A model generated the notes under the pieces. It ran no database searches and had not been told where the DNA came from. It saw nothing but the letters and a program-made list of their open reading frames with translations. Source: Streptomyces sp. Isolate_45 (GTDB lineage: Bacteria > Actinomycetota > Actinomycetes > Streptomycetales > Streptomycetaceae). Taken from it: a stretch of DNA of 64,000 nt. The stretch is taken from positions 62,001 through 126,000 of the forward strand of contig NZ_JANFAK020000001.1 of the NCBI RefSeq assembly GCF_024721315.2. Reading direction: 5' to 3'. Shown one piece after another: positions 52,428-61,544 of the stretch. Every line of letters starts with the position of its first letter. The first letter of the stretch is position 1. The position numbers and the translations under genes are program-made.

Positions 52428-53240
52428 ATGGCCTCCCGCAGCACTCCACCGCCCCCGAAGCGCCCCGTGGGCACCGTGACGCGGGGGACGACCAACCCGA
52501 ACCGGCTGCGCCGCATGGACCGCTGGATCGCGGCGGCGCACGGAGCCGCGCTGCGGCGGGCGGACGCGCCGGTGGCGGTGGACCTCGGGTACGGGGCGGC
52601 TCCCTGGACGGCTGTGGAGCTGCTGGCGCGGCTGCGGGAGGCGGCGCCGGCGGTACGGGTGGTCGGCATCGAGATCGAGCCGGCGCGGGTGGCGGGGGCC
52701 AAGCCGTACGAGCGGGACGGGCTGAGCTTCCGGCACGGCGGCTTCGAGGTGCCGTTGGACGGGGGCGAGCGCCCGGCCCTGATCCGCGCGGCGAACGTGC
52801 TGCGCCAGTACGACGAGGAACAGGTCGCCCAGGTGTGGGAGCGGCTCTGCGCGCGGCTGGCCCCGGGCGGGCTGCTCGTGGAGGGGACGTGCGACGAGAT
52901 CGGCCGGCGGCACGTGTGGGTGGCGCTGGGACCGGAGGGGGCGCGCACGGTGACCTTCGCGGCGCGGCTGGCCTCCCTGGAACGTCCGTCGGACCTGGCG
53001 GAGCGGCTGCCGAAGGCGCTGATCCACCGGAACGTGCCGGGCGAGCCGGTCCACGCCTTCCTGCGGGACTTCGACCGGGCGTGGGCGGCCTCGGCCCCGT
53101 ACGCCTCGTACGGGGCGCGGCAGCGGTGGATCCGGACGGCGCGCGCGCTGGCCGCGGACTGGCCCCTGGCGGACGGCCCGGTGCGCTGGAGGCAGGGGGA
53201 ACTGACGGTGCGGTGGGAGGCGTTGCGCCCGGTGGGGTGA
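52428..53240 (+). CDS. Class I SAM-dependent methyltransferase
   Basis: 270 residues. SAM motif AVDLGYGAAPWTAVELLARL (about 43-63), then IEIEPARVAGAKPYERDGLS with the acidic SAM-ribose contact, and the LAPGGLLVEGTCDEIGRR motif. Seven-strand methyltransferase fold; acceptor unknown. Divergent from mshA, conserved position next to it in Streptomyces as I recall. Confidence 0.83.
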   Translation: MASRSTPPPPKRPVGTVTRGTTNPNRLRRMDRWIAAAHGAALRRADAPVAVDLGYGAAPWTAVELLARLREAAPAVRVVGIEIEPARVAGAKPYERDGLSFRHGGFEVPLDGGERPALIRAANVLRQYDEEQVAQVWERLCARLAPGGLLVEGTCDEIGRRHVWVALGPEGARTVTFAARLASLERPSDLAERLPKALIHRNVPGEPVHAFLRDFDRAWAASAPYASYGARQRWIRTARALAADWPLADGPVRWRQGELTVRWEALRPVG

Positions 53241-53461
53241 ACCTCGCGCCACGGGGAACCGGAGCCCCGGGCGACCCGTTGAGTCGGCAGGGGTGGGCGG
53301 GGCGTGGCCGGTCATGATCGGACCGTGACCCGGGAGGGTGTTGGAATTCACCGAGTCGTGGCACCATCCCGGAGACAGTGACAAGTTACTGATGAATAGT
53401 CAGATCTGATGTCGGGTGAGGCACCTGTCGTCCGGTCGGACTCGGGGCGCCTGGGGGAGCC

Positions 53462-54589
53462 ATGGGGACCGTGAAGCGAGCGTCGCGTCGGCACGGGGCA
53501 TCGACCCTGACACTGCTGTGCGCGATGGCGATACTGACGGCCCCCGCCATCGCGGGGGGCACCGCGTACGCGGCTCCGACCGCCCCCGTCCCGCCCCCCG
53601 CGCCCTCGGCGCCGGCCACCCCGCCCCCGGCACCCGTCGTGCCGGCGCCCGGCGCCAAGTCGCTGGAGCAGATCCGCAAGGACATAGAGGGGTTGTACCG
53701 GCAGGCCGGCAGCGCCACGGACGCGTACAACCTCGCGGAGAGCGAGACCAAGGCCCAGTCCGAGCGGATCGTGGAGATCGCGAAGCTGGTCGTCGCCGGC
53801 CAGGACCGGATCTCCGGCCTGAAGTCCCGCGCGGGCGCCGCGGCGCGCGCCCAGTACCGCTCGGGCGGCCTGCCGCCGGGCGCGCAACTGGCGTTGAGCG
53901 ACAGCCCGAGCCAGTTCCTCGACGGGGCGAACCGGTTGCGACAGGGCGAGAAGGCCACCACGGACCTGCTGTCCGAACTGAACCGGACACAGGGCGACTT
54001 GGAGCGGTACGCCAAGGACGCGGGCGCGCTCTGGCAGAAGATGGAGGAGAACCGGGCCAAGCAGGAAGCCGCCAAGAAGGAGATCGAGGAGAAGATCAAG
54101 GCGGCGGAGGAGCTGGAGAACAAGCTGGAGGCCGAGGAGAAGGCCCGGCTGCTCCAGCTGGAGCAGGAAGCCCAGTACAAGGCCCAGACGCAGTGGCTGT
54201 CGACGGGCGCGCTGAAGGACGCGAAGGGCTCGGCGACGGACGCCGGGAAGCGGGCGGTGCAGTTCGCGACGGCGCAGATAGGAAAGCCGTACGTGTGGGG
54301 CGCCACCGGGCCGGGCTCGTACGACTGCTCCGGTCTGACCTCGCAGGCCTGGCTGGCTGCCGGCAAGGGCATCCCGCGCACCTCGCAGGAGCAGCTGCGG
54401 CTGCTGCCGAAGGTCGCGATGAAGGACATACGCCCCGGTGACCTGATCATCTACTGGGACGACGCGAGCCACGTCGCCATGTACGTCGGGGACGGCGCGA
54501 TGGTCCACGCGCCGCGTCCCGGGCGGAACGTGACGATGGCGGGCGTCGGCTCGATGCCGATCAAGGCCGTGGTCCGCCCCGACGCGTAG
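53462..54589 (+). CDS. Secreted NlpC/P60 cell-wall endopeptidase with coiled coil
   Basis: 375 residues: signal peptide (about 1-37), Pro/Ala linker, long coiled coil (about 60-255; SLEQIRKDIEGLYRQAG, KKEIEEKIKAAEELENKLEA), then NlpC/P60 domain (about 260-375) with catalytic Cys in GSYDCSGLTSQAW, His in ASHVAMYVGDGAMVHAP. RipA/DL-endopeptidase-like enzyme cutting peptidoglycan stem peptides. I looked for a ydaO (c-di-AMP) riboswitch in the 220-bp leader and did not see one. Confidence 0.93.
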   Translation: MGTVKRASRRHGASTLTLLCAMAILTAPAIAGGTAYAAPTAPVPPPAPSAPATPPPAPVVPAPGAKSLEQIRKDIEGLYRQAGSATDAYNLAESETKAQSERIVEIAKLVVAGQDRISGLKSRAGAAARAQYRSGGLPPGAQLALSDSPSQFLDGANRLRQGEKATTDLLSELNRTQGDLERYAKDAGALWQKMEENRAKQEAAKKEIEEKIKAAEELENKLEAEEKARLLQLEQEAQYKAQTQWLSTGALKDAKGSATDAGKRAVQFATAQIGKPYVWGATGPGSYDCSGLTSQAWLAAGKGIPRTSQEQLRLLPKVAMKDIRPGDLIIYWDDASHVAMYVGDGAMVHAPRPGRNVTMAGVGSMPIKAVVRPDA

Positions 54590-55109
54590 GCCCTGGCCGG
54601 GCGGGTGGGTGCGGACGACGGGTCGGCCCGACGGAGCCCGTGAGCGCGGCGGGGTCGTCGTCCGCCGGGCCCGATGGAGTCCGAGGGCAGGTGCCGGCGC
54701 CGGACCCGGTGAGCCCGCGGGCGGACGACGGGTCGGCCCGGCGGAACCCGCGCGGACGGCTCCGGGCGGCGGGGCGTTGGTCCGCGGGTGTGCAAGGGTC
54801 CGGCTTCGTGAGGGTGTTCGGCGTCACGCGCAGGGGGTCTTCCGGGCCCCCGACGGTCGGGAGTGTGCAGCATCACGCGCAAGGGCGGTGGGAGGTGCAC
54901 GGGTCCGGGGGTGTGCGACGTCACGTACGGCGGCCCGACAGGGGTTTCGGCCGTGGGGCGCGGGTCTCGGTGAGCGGGGCGGGGTTGTGGGGGTTCCGTG
55001 ACGTTGCTCATCCATCGGCCCGCTTATCCCCCGCGATAACGGCATATGACGGAGGCCCTCCCCCGAACCGCCATTCCGTTCGCCGCCACCCGCCCGCTAG
55101 GGTCGGCGC
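54590..55109. other. 520-bp gap with a 20-bp direct repeat and no supported gene
   Basis: GCGGACGACGGGTCGGCCCG occurs exactly at 54611-54630 and 54721-54740, 110 bp apart, each followed by a similar CGGA(G/A)CCCG. The other frames here are Gly/Arg-rich and not protein-like. CGTCACG/ATCACGCGCA motifs recur further on. Function unknown. Confidence 0.6.
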
Positions 55110-56453
55110 ATGAGCGCACCCTCGGGGGGAGGGAAGGAACCGGAGACGATGTCCGTACCCGTACCCGTACCGCGGCAGCGGAACACCCCGCCCGTGGAAA
55201 GCGGTCCGGCGGTTCTTTCCGTCACCCCCGCGACGCCCGGCCCGGGCCCTGTCCCCGTGCCGGCCCCCACACCGGCCCCCGCACCCCAGGCGTCACTGAC
55301 CCTGCTGGTGATCGAGGACGACCCCGCGGGCGGACTCACCGTCCCCGAGATCCTCGACGCCGACGGCCACCGCATCCGGCTGCGCAGCGCCCGCAACCTC
55401 ACCGAGGCCGCGCGGCTGCTCACTCCCGACGTGCACTGCGTGCTGCTCGACCTGTCGCTCCCCGGCGCGGACGCCGAGGACGGTCTCGCGACCCTGCGCC
55501 AGGTGCTGCGTCTGGCCCCGCGCCACGCCGTCCTCGTACTGACCGACGGGGCCGACGCCGAGCGCGCCGCCGAAGCCGTCCGCGTCGGCGCCCAGGACTT
55601 CCTCTTCCGCGACGAGCTGGACGGCCGGCTGCTCAGCCGCGCCATCCGCTACGCCGTCGAGAGAAAGCGGGCGGACATCGCCCAGTACAAACTTGCAGAA
55701 TCGAAACTGCGGGCCCAGGAGAACGCCCGCCTGGAACGAGGTCTGCTGCCCACGCCCCTCCTGGAGGGCTCCGACCTCCGCTTCGCCGCCCGCTACCGGC
55801 CCGGCCGCAGTCGGGCCCTGCTCGGCGGCGACTTCTACGACACCGTCCGCACCCCCGACGGCACCGTCCACGCGATGATCGGCGACGTCTGCGGCCACGG
55901 CCCGGACGAGGCCGCCCTCGGCGTCGAGCTGCGCATCGCCTGGCGCGCCCTGACCCTGGCCGGCCTGTGCGGGGACGACCTGCTCTCCACGCTCCAGGAA
56001 GTGCTCGAAGTGGAGCGCCCCTGCGAGGAGATCTTCGCGACGCTGTGCACGGTGGACATCGCCCCGGACGGCCGCCGGGCCGGCCTGTGCCTGGCCGGGC
56101 ACCCGGCCCCGCTGATATCCCGGCCGGGTCGACCGGCGCGGCTCCTGCCGTACGAGAACAGCGGCCCGGCGCTCGGCCTGCTGCCCCGGGCCCGCTGGCC
56201 CCGCCGCCAGGTCGAACTGGGCGGCACCTGGAGCCTGATGCTCTACACCGACGGCCTGATCGAGGGCCACATCGGCGAGGGCAAGGAGCGCCTCGGGCAG
56301 GACGGGATGGTCGAGATGATCAACCGTCACCTGGACCGGGGTCTGACCGGTGAGGGGCTGCTGGAGGCCTCCGTCACCGAGGCCCGCCGCCTCAACGGCG
56401 GCGAACTCACCGACGACGTCGCCGTCGTCCTGCTCTCCCGCAACGAGAGCTGA
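55110..56453 (+). CDS. Receiver domain - PP2C (SpoIIE/RsbU-type) phosphatase
   Basis: 447 residues. A Pro/Val-rich N-terminal 60 residues, then a receiver domain (about 62-180: LLVIEDDPAGG, phospho-Asp in CVLLDLSLPGAD, VLTDGADAERAA), a helical linker, and a PP2C phosphatase (about 205-445) with metal-site motifs RALLGGDFYDTV, MIGDVCGHGPDEAALG, LYTDGLIEGHIGEGKE and GGELTDDVAVVLL. Would dephosphorylate an anti-sigma-factor antagonist in response to a two-component signal. No kinase gene is beside it. ATG at 55149 is a later start option. Confidence 0.92.
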   Translation: MSAPSGGGKEPETMSVPVPVPRQRNTPPVESGPAVLSVTPATPGPGPVPVPAPTPAPAPQASLTLLVIEDDPAGGLTVPEILDADGHRIRLRSARNLTEAARLLTPDVHCVLLDLSLPGADAEDGLATLRQVLRLAPRHAVLVLTDGADAERAAEAVRVGAQDFLFRDELDGRLLSRAIRYAVERKRADIAQYKLAESKLRAQENARLERGLLPTPLLEGSDLRFAARYRPGRSRALLGGDFYDTVRTPDGTVHAMIGDVCGHGPDEAALGVELRIAWRALTLAGLCGDDLLSTLQEVLEVERPCEEIFATLCTVDIAPDGRRAGLCLAGHPAPLISRPGRPARLLPYENSGPALGLLPRARWPRRQVELGGTWSLMLYTDGLIEGHIGEGKERLGQDGMVEMINRHLDRGLTGEGLLEASVTEARRLNGGELTDDVAVVLLSRNES

Positions 56454-56538
56454 GCCGGACCGGAGAACTGCGGACGGGCGAACGACGGATCAGCGGACCG
56501 GCCGGCCGGCCGACCCGCGTTCCGGCTACCCGCTACCG

Positions 56539-56871
56539 CTACCGGCCGCCGTTGTACGGCCCGTACGGGCCGTCGCTGCTGCTGCCGCGGCGCTTGCCGC
56601 CGCCGCCCGTGACCTGCTTGAGCGCGGGGCGGACGTCGACGAAGAAGACGATGGTGGCCACCAGACCCGCGATCTGTAGGAAGAGCATCGCCAGGAAGAA
56701 GTCCACCACGACGGTGACACCCAGGATGACCAGCCAGAAGGTCTTGGTCTGCTTGTCGGCCGCCGTGTAGGCCTGCCCGCTCGGCACCGCGGCCATGGCG
56801 AACGCCACGACGGCGAGCGCCAGCATGGCGTAGCCGAACAGCGGGAGCACCCCGTTGTCGAACCCCTGCAT
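56539..56871 (-). CDS. DUF2516-family membrane protein
   Basis: 110 residues from ATG 56871 (MQGFDNGVLPLFGYAMLALA); ATG 56877 is also possible. Three membrane segments: VLPLFGYAMLALAVVAFAMA, KTFWLVILGVTVVVDFFLAM and IAGLVATIVFFVDVRPAL. The tail is Gly/Lys/Ser/Tyr-rich. Conserved in actinobacteria downstream of an HbhA-like gene; function unknown. Confidence 0.88.
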   Translation of the reverse strand: MQGFDNGVLPLFGYAMLALAVVAFAMAAVPSGQAYTAADKQTKTFWLVILGVTVVVDFFLAMLFLQIAGLVATIVFFVDVRPALKQVTGGGGKRRGSSSDGPYGPYNGGR

Positions 56872-56953
56872 CAGCATCGTCCCAACCGCCTTTTCCCGTC
56901 CGGCACGCCTGACTCCACGCTACCGCCGGAGCCGCCTTCCCAAACGACAACGA

Positions 56954-56978
56954 ACCGGGCACCCCTCAGGTGCCCGGT
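56954..56978 (-). terminator. Hairpin after the HbhA-like gene
   Basis: ACCGGGCACC (56954-56963) pairs exactly with GGTGCCCGGT (56969-56978), 14 bp after the reverse-strand stop at 56992. Confidence 0.75.
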
Positions 56979-56991
56979 CCGATCCCGTCTA

Positions 56992-57585
56992 TCAGGCCTC
57001 GCCGCCGGCCGTGGCGGCGGCCTTCTTGGCCGTGCTCTTGCGGGCCGTGGTCTTGCGCGCGGCGGGCTTCTCCTCGGCGGAGGCGTCCTCGGCGTCGGAG
57101 GCCTTGGCCTCGCCCTCGGTCGGGGACTCCTGCGCGGGCTCCGGCTTCGGGTCGGGCTCCACGACGTCGGCCAGGTCCACGATGTCGTCGGAGATCTCAC
57201 CGCGCCACGCCCGGACGGCCTGCTCGCCGTGCTCGGCGACCTTGTCATAGGTCTCCTTGGCACGCACCGCGTACTCGGCGGCCACGCCGACGCCGCGCAG
57301 CGCCAGGTCCTGGGCGGTCTCGCCCAGCTTCTTCGGGTCGATCGCCCCGAAGACCTCGGCGACCTTGGCGGTGACCGCCTCCTGCGCCTCCTTGGCCTTC
57401 CCCTGGACGACCTTCGGGTCGGTGTTCACGACGGCGTCGAACCGCGCGGGGGCCTCGGCGCGCAGCTGCTCGATGAGGCCGGGCACCTTCTTCGCCTGCT
57501 GGACGGCGAGGTCGGCGGTGCCCGCGGCGAAGTAGAGGGGGGTGGGGTCGGTGAGGGTCTTCTTCAGGTCATCGGCGATGGCCAT
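56992..57585 (-). CDS. HbhA-like helical protein with Lys/Ala-rich tail
   Basis: 197 residues from ATG 57585, ribosome site GGAGG. The N-terminal 140 residues form a long amphipathic helix region (MAIADDLKKTLTDPTPLYFA, KVVQGKAKEAQEAVTAKVAE) as in mycobacterial heparin-binding haemagglutinin; after an acidic Pro/Glu stretch the end is rich in Lys/Ala/Thr (ARKTTARKSTAKKAAATAGG), resembling histone-like or heparin-binding tails. No signal peptide. Follows the XRE regulator gene by 17 bp, so an operon. Confidence 0.83.
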   Translation of the reverse strand: MAIADDLKKTLTDPTPLYFAAGTADLAVQQAKKVPGLIEQLRAEAPARFDAVVNTDPKVVQGKAKEAQEAVTAKVAEVFGAIDPKKLGETAQDLALRGVGVAAEYAVRAKETYDKVAEHGEQAVRAWRGEISDDIVDLADVVEPDPKPEPAQESPTEGEAKASDAEDASAEEKPAARKTTARKSTAKKAAATAGGEA

Positions 57586-57602
57586 GTGCTGGTCCTCCCG
57601 GA

Positions 57603-58043
57603 TCACAGTCGGTTCGTAGGGGGCAGGTCCCCGTCGTCGGCAATGGCACCGGAGTCCGCGGCCGGGCCGGGGGCGGCGTCGGCGGCCGCCTCGGTGTCCA
57701 GCGCGTTCTCCTTGCGGAACGAGTCGTAGATCTGGAGCAGCACCTGCTTCTGCCGCTCGTTGATCGACGGGTCGGAGAGGATGACGGCTCGCGTCTCCAC
57801 CTCGTCGCGGTCCCGTTCGTCCAGGATTCCGGCCTGCACGTACAGCGTCTCCGCGGAGATCCTCAGCGCCTTGGCCAGCTGCTGGAGGATGTCCGCGCTC
57901 GGCTTGCGCAGCCCGCGCTCGATCTGGCTCAGGTACGGATTCGACACCCCCGCCGCGTCGGCCAGCTGCCGCAGCGAGAGCTGGGCCTGCCGCCGCTGGT
58001 CACGGAGGTATTCGCCGAGGTTTCCGACGTTGAGCGATGCCAT
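57603..58043 (-). CDS. XRE-family helix-turn-helix regulator
   Basis: 146 residues from ATG 58043. HTH at about 9-66: LGEYLRDQRRQAQLSLRQLA, DAAGVSNPYLSQIERGLRKP, SADILQQLAKALRISAETL. The rest is acidic and flexible. First gene of the XRE - HbhA-like - DUF2516 set. A perfect palindrome lies 30 bp upstream of its start and may be its own operator. Confidence 0.9.
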   Translation of the reverse strand: MASLNVGNLGEYLRDQRRQAQLSLRQLADAAGVSNPYLSQIERGLRKPSADILQQLAKALRISAETLYVQAGILDERDRDEVETRAVILSDPSINERQKQVLLQIYDSFRKENALDTEAAADAAPGPAADSGAIADDGDLPPTNRL

Positions 58044-58072
58044 GCCCCGATCCTGCCGCACCCTGCTAACTA

Positions 58073-58092
58073 TTGCAAGCGCCTGCTTGCAA
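58073..58092. promoter_or_regulatory. Perfect inverted repeat between XRE and AraC-type genes
   Basis: TTGCAAGCGCCTGCTTGCAA: 8-bp arms around a 4-bp centre, 30 bp before the XRE start and 48 bp before the AraC-type start. The AT-containing arms stand out in this GC-rich context. Likely an operator. Confidence 0.6.
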
Positions 58093-58139
58093 AAGCGCGC
58101 ACCTCGGTCGGGGCAGGGTCCGCGTGGGATGCTGGGAGC

Positions 58140-58613
58140 GTGAATCTGGAGGACCTCGTACGGCTGCGGCGGGCTCGGGACGCCATGGACCGGGACTACG
58201 CGCAGCCGCTCGACGTGCTGGCGCTGGCCCGCGTCGCCCTCATGTCCCCCGGGCACTTCTCCCGCAGCTTCCGGGCCGCCTACGGCGAGACGCCGTACGG
58301 GTACCTGATGACCCGCCGCATCGAGCGGGCGAAGGCACTGCTGCGGCGGGGGGACCTGAGCGTGACCGAGGTCTGCTTCGAGGTCGGCTGCACCTCGCTC
58401 GGCTCGTTCAGCTCGCGCTTCACCGAGCTGGTCGGCGAGACGCCGAGCGCGTACCGGGCGCGCTCCCACGAGGCGGGCGCCGCGATCCCGGCCTGCGTGG
58501 CCAAGGTGGCCACGCGCCCGCCCAGGACCGGCGAACCGGCCGGGAACGGCGCCGCGGGCGGAAACCGCGAACCGGTCAGGAACGGAGAAGCGGGAAGGGC
58601 CGGCGGCTCGTAA
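58140..58613 (+). CDS. AraC-family helix-turn-helix regulator
   Basis: 157 residues from GTG 58140. Only the DNA-binding domain is present: ALARVALMSPGHFSRSFRAA for the first HTH and the AraC signature LSVTEVCFEVGCTSLGSFSS RFTELVGETPSAYR in the second. The C-terminal 50 residues are Gly/Asn/Arg-rich and probably disordered. It lies 10 bp before the VOC protein gene and probably regulates it. Confidence 0.9.
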   Translation: MNLEDLVRLRRARDAMDRDYAQPLDVLALARVALMSPGHFSRSFRAAYGETPYGYLMTRRIERAKALLRRGDLSVTEVCFEVGCTSLGSFSSRFTELVGETPSAYRARSHEAGAAIPACVAKVATRPPRTGEPAGNGAAGGNREPVRNGEAGRAGGS

Positions 58614-58623
58614 CGTCGAGGGC

Positions 58624-59040
58624 ATGACCATCAAGCTCTCGCAGTGCTTCATCGCCGTCGACGACCACGACAAGGCGCTCGCCTTCTACCGCGACGTCCT
58701 CGGCATGGAGGTCCGCAACGACGTCGGGTTCGAGGGGATGCGTTGGGTGACCGTCGGGTCCCCCGCACAGCCGGACGTGGAGATCGTCCTCGAACCGCCG
58801 CTGGCCGACCCGAACGCCTCCGCGGCCGACAAGCAGGCCATGGCGGAACTGCTGGCCAAGGGCATGCTGCGCGGCGTCATCTTCGCCACCGACGACGTCG
58901 ACGCCACCTTCGAGCGGGTCCGGGCCGCCGGCGGCGAGGTCCTCCAGGAACCGGTCGACCAGCCGTACGGCGTCCGCGACTGCGCCTTCCGGGACCCGGC
59001 GGGCAACATGCTCCGGTTCAACCAGCCCCGCGAGCGGTAG
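58624..59040 (+). CDS. VOC-superfamily (glyoxalase-like) protein
   Basis: 138 residues with two beta-alpha-beta3 modules: LSQCFIAVDDHDKALAFYRD VLGMEV, then GVIFATDDVDATFERVRAAG and CAFRDPAGNMLRFNQP. Vicinal oxygen chelate fold; may be a dioxygenase, glyoxalase or resistance protein. Runs directly after the AraC-type gene, so probably one transcript. Confidence 0.9.
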   Translation: MTIKLSQCFIAVDDHDKALAFYRDVLGMEVRNDVGFEGMRWVTVGSPAQPDVEIVLEPPLADPNASAADKQAMAELLAKGMLRGVIFATDDVDATFERVRAAGGEVLQEPVDQPYGVRDCAFRDPAGNMLRFNQPRER

Positions 59041-59274
59041 CCGACGACGGCCCCACCGACCCCGGCCCCACCGGCGGCCGGCCCTTCCCAGGGGCCGGCC
59101 GCCGGTTCCGCGACCCGGGAGCCGGGACCCGGGGCACCCGTACCCACCTTTTAGTGGGTACTTGGCAGGCCCCCGCTCCCGGGCCAGGCTTGTTCCGGGC
59201 GGCCGAGGGGCCGCCGGGAAACGGGCCGAGAAGGGCGGGGGTGGGCAGGTGGGCGTACGTCAGGAGGGCGTACG

Positions 59275-59634
59275 TCAGGAGGGCGGGCGTTCCTCGCCGA
59301 CGCCGGTGAGCCGCTCCAGGCGGCGGTGGCCCCAGTCGGAGACCGGGCCCAGGGCCTCGGAGAGCTCGCGGCCGAAGTCCGTCAGGGAGTACTCGGTCTT
59401 CAGCGGCAGCACGTCGTGCACCTGCCGGTGCACGAGGCCGTCCGCCCGCATCTCGCGCAGCGCCTGAGTCAGCACCTTCTCGCTCAGGCCCGGCAACTGC
59501 CGGCGCAGCTCGCCCGGGCGGTGCGGGCCCGATTCCAGCAGCCACAGCAGCGCGGTCTTCCACTTGCCGTCGATCACCGCGATCGCCGCCGTCACTCCGC
59601 AGACCTCCGTGTCCTGCGCCCGACCGCGCGTCAT
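59275..59634 (-). CDS. HxlR-family winged-helix regulator
   Basis: 119 residues from ATG 59634. CGVTAAIAVIDGKWKTALLW is the HxlR signature start with Cys12, a possible redox sensor; then GELRRQLPGLSEKVLTQALR and the wing GLVHRQVHDVLPLKTEYSLT. Divergent from the imine-reductase-like gene with 57 bp between, so it very likely controls it. Confidence 0.92.
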   Translation of the reverse strand: MTRGRAQDTEVCGVTAAIAVIDGKWKTALLWLLESGPHRPGELRRQLPGLSEKVLTQALREMRADGLVHRQVHDVLPLKTEYSLTDFGRELSEALGPVSDWGHRRLERLTGVGEERPPS

Positions 59635-59691
59635 CCCCGCCCCGTTCCCGATCCGTAGTCGTCGCGTCCTTCTCTTACCGGGAGTTGAACC

Positions 59692-60591
59692 ATGTCCACG
59701 TCCACCCCCGCATCCTTCGAACAGTCTGCCGTCACCGTGCTCGGTCTGGGACCCATGGGCCGGTCCCTGGCCGGCGCCTTCCTCGACGCCGGTCTGCGCA
59801 CCACCGTCTGGAACCGCACCCCCGGGCGGGAGGGGGAGCTCGTCGAGCGCGGGGCGGTCGTCGCCCCGTCGGCCGAGGAGGCCGTCGCCGCGAGCCCGTT
59901 GACCGTGGTGTGCGTGGTGAACTACGACGCGGTGGACTCCGTGCTGCGTCCCGGGGCGGTCGCCTCGGCGCTGAAGGGCCGCGCCCTCGTGAACCTGACC
60001 GCCGACACCCCGGACCGGGCCCGGGACACCGCGCGGTGGGCGGACCGGCACGGCATCCGCTACCTGGACGGCGCGATCATGACGCCGACCACCACCATCG
60101 GCACGGACCACGCGGTGTTCCTCCACAGCGGCCCGCAGGACCTGTACGAGGAACTCCGCCCCGTGCTCGACGCGTTGGGCGGCACCCACACCCACCTCGG
60201 GGCGGACACCGCCCGCGCGGCGGCGTACGACATCGCGCTGCTCGACATCTTCTGGACGGCCATGGCCGGCTGGGCGCACGCCCTGGCGGTGGCCCGGGCC
60301 GAGGGCATCACGGCGCGGGAACTGGCCCCGTTCGCCGCGGGCATCGGTGCGATCCTGCCGCCCCTCTTCGAGGAGACGGCCCCGGAGGTGGACGACGGCA
60401 CCTTCTCCGGCGAGGGCAACCCCCTCACCTCGGCGGTGTCGTCCATGGCCCACATCGTCCACGCCTCGGAGGCGCACGGCATCGACGCGGGCGTGATGCG
60501 CGCCGCCGAGGGCATGGCCCGCCGCGCCGTCGGGCTCGGCCACGGGGCGGACGGCTTCGTCCGGATCGCCGAGGTCCTCGGCCGCCGCTGA
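59692..60591 (+). CDS. NADPH-dependent imine-reductase-like oxidoreductase
   Basis: 299 residues. Rossmann motif VTVLGLGPMGRSLAGAFLDA at the start, NLTADTPDRARDTARWADRH, YLDGAIMTPTTTIGTDHAVF, and the C-terminal helical dimer domain. This is the 6-phosphogluconate dehydrogenase/beta-hydroxyacid dehydrogenase-like fold of the imine reductase type. Natural substrate unknown. HxlR gene divergent. Confidence 0.88.
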   Translation: MSTSTPASFEQSAVTVLGLGPMGRSLAGAFLDAGLRTTVWNRTPGREGELVERGAVVAPSAEEAVAASPLTVVCVVNYDAVDSVLRPGAVASALKGRALVNLTADTPDRARDTARWADRHGIRYLDGAIMTPTTTIGTDHAVFLHSGPQDLYEELRPVLDALGGTHTHLGADTARAAAYDIALLDIFWTAMAGWAHALAVARAEGITARELAPFAAGIGAILPPLFEETAPEVDDGTFSGEGNPLTSAVSSMAHIVHASEAHGIDAGVMRAAEGMARRAVGLGHGADGFVRIAEVLGRR

Positions 60592-60644
60592 GACGGCCGT
60601 TGACGCGGTCGCCGAGGCCCGGCCCGGGGCCGCCCGGCCCCGGC

Positions 60645-61544
60645 TCAGCGCTCCAGGGACGTCAGGTCCAGCTCCTTGAGGCGCTGCGGGTCGGACAGTA
60701 CGTCGATCGCGACGATCCTCCCCCCGACGACGGTGAACGCCATCACGGAGACCGCGCGGGCCTGCGGGACCACGACCACGCCCGCGGCTCCGTTGATCAG
60801 CACCGGGCGGGTGAACGGCGTGAGCGGGCCGAAGGTGACCGCCTGGCTCGCCACGGTCCGGGCCCCGGTGAGCACGACGGTGTGGCGGCCTCCGACGCCG
60901 CCGTCGGAGCGGAGCACCACGTTCGGGTCGAGGACCGCGACGAGCGCCTCGAACTCCCCGTCCCGCGCGGCCGCGAAGAACGCGTCGACGGCCGCGCGCT
61001 GGCGGGCCGGGTCGGGGTCGGGAGCCGGCGCCTGCCCCTGCACCTTGCGGCGGGCGCGACTGGCGAGCTGCCTGGTCGCGGCGGCCGTCTTCTCGATCAG
61101 CGGGGCGATCTCGTCGAACGGCACGGCGAACATGTCGTGCAGGACGAAGGCCAGCCGCTCGGCCGGCGCCAGCGACTCCATCACCACCATCAGCGCCAGC
61201 CCCACCGAGTCGGCGAGCAGCACCTCCTGCTCGGGGTCGACGCCCCGCTCGGGGCTGATGACCGGGTCGGGCATCCGGATGTCCGCGCCCTCGACCGGCT
61301 CCATGGGTTCCTCGCGGCGCTGCCCGCGCGAGCGCAGCATGTTCAGGCACACCCGCGCGGTGACGGTCGTCAGCCAGCCGCCGAGGTTCTCGATCCCGCC
61401 CGTGTCGGTGCGGCTCAGCCGCAGCCAGGTCTCCTGAAGGGCGTCGTCGGTCTCGCTGAGCGAGCCGAGCATCCGGTAGGCCACCGCCCTCAGGTGCGCC
61501 CGGTGTTCCTCGAATCGCTCCGTCGGTGAAGAACTCTCGTCCAC
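60645..61544 (-). CDS. ECF sigma factor, SigJ-like, with SnoaL-like C-terminal domain
   Basis: 299 residues from GTG 61544, chosen because AAGGGA lies upstream. Sigma region 2 (RFEEHRAHLRAVAYRMLGSL, DALQETWLRLSR) and region 4 (LAPAERLAFVLHDMFAVPFD EIAPL) are followed by a SnoaL_2-type extension (about 180-299) with SDGGVGGRHTVVL, which in such factors regulates activity in place of an anti-sigma factor. No partner oxidoreductase is beside it on the same strand. Confidence 0.9.
   Translation of the reverse strand: MDESSSPTERFEEHRAHLRAVAYRMLGSLSETDDALQETWLRLSRTDTGGIENLGGWLTTVTARVCLNMLRSRGQRREEPMEPVEGADIRMPDPVISPERGVDPEQEVLLADSVGLALMVVMESLAPAERLAFVLHDMFAVPFDEIAPLIEKTAAATRQLASRARRKVQGQAPAPDPDPARQRAAVDAFFAAARDGEFEALVAVLDPNVVLRSDGGVGGRHTVVLTGARTVASQAVTFGPLTPFTRPVLINGAAGVVVVPQARAVSVMAFTVVGGRIVAIDVLSDPQRLKELDLTSLER

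Noticed and set aside
53241..53461. c-di-AMP (ydaO) riboswitch before the NlpC/P60 gene
   Set aside because: Streptomyces cell-wall hydrolase genes often have one, but I cannot find the conserved ydaO sequence blocks in this leader.
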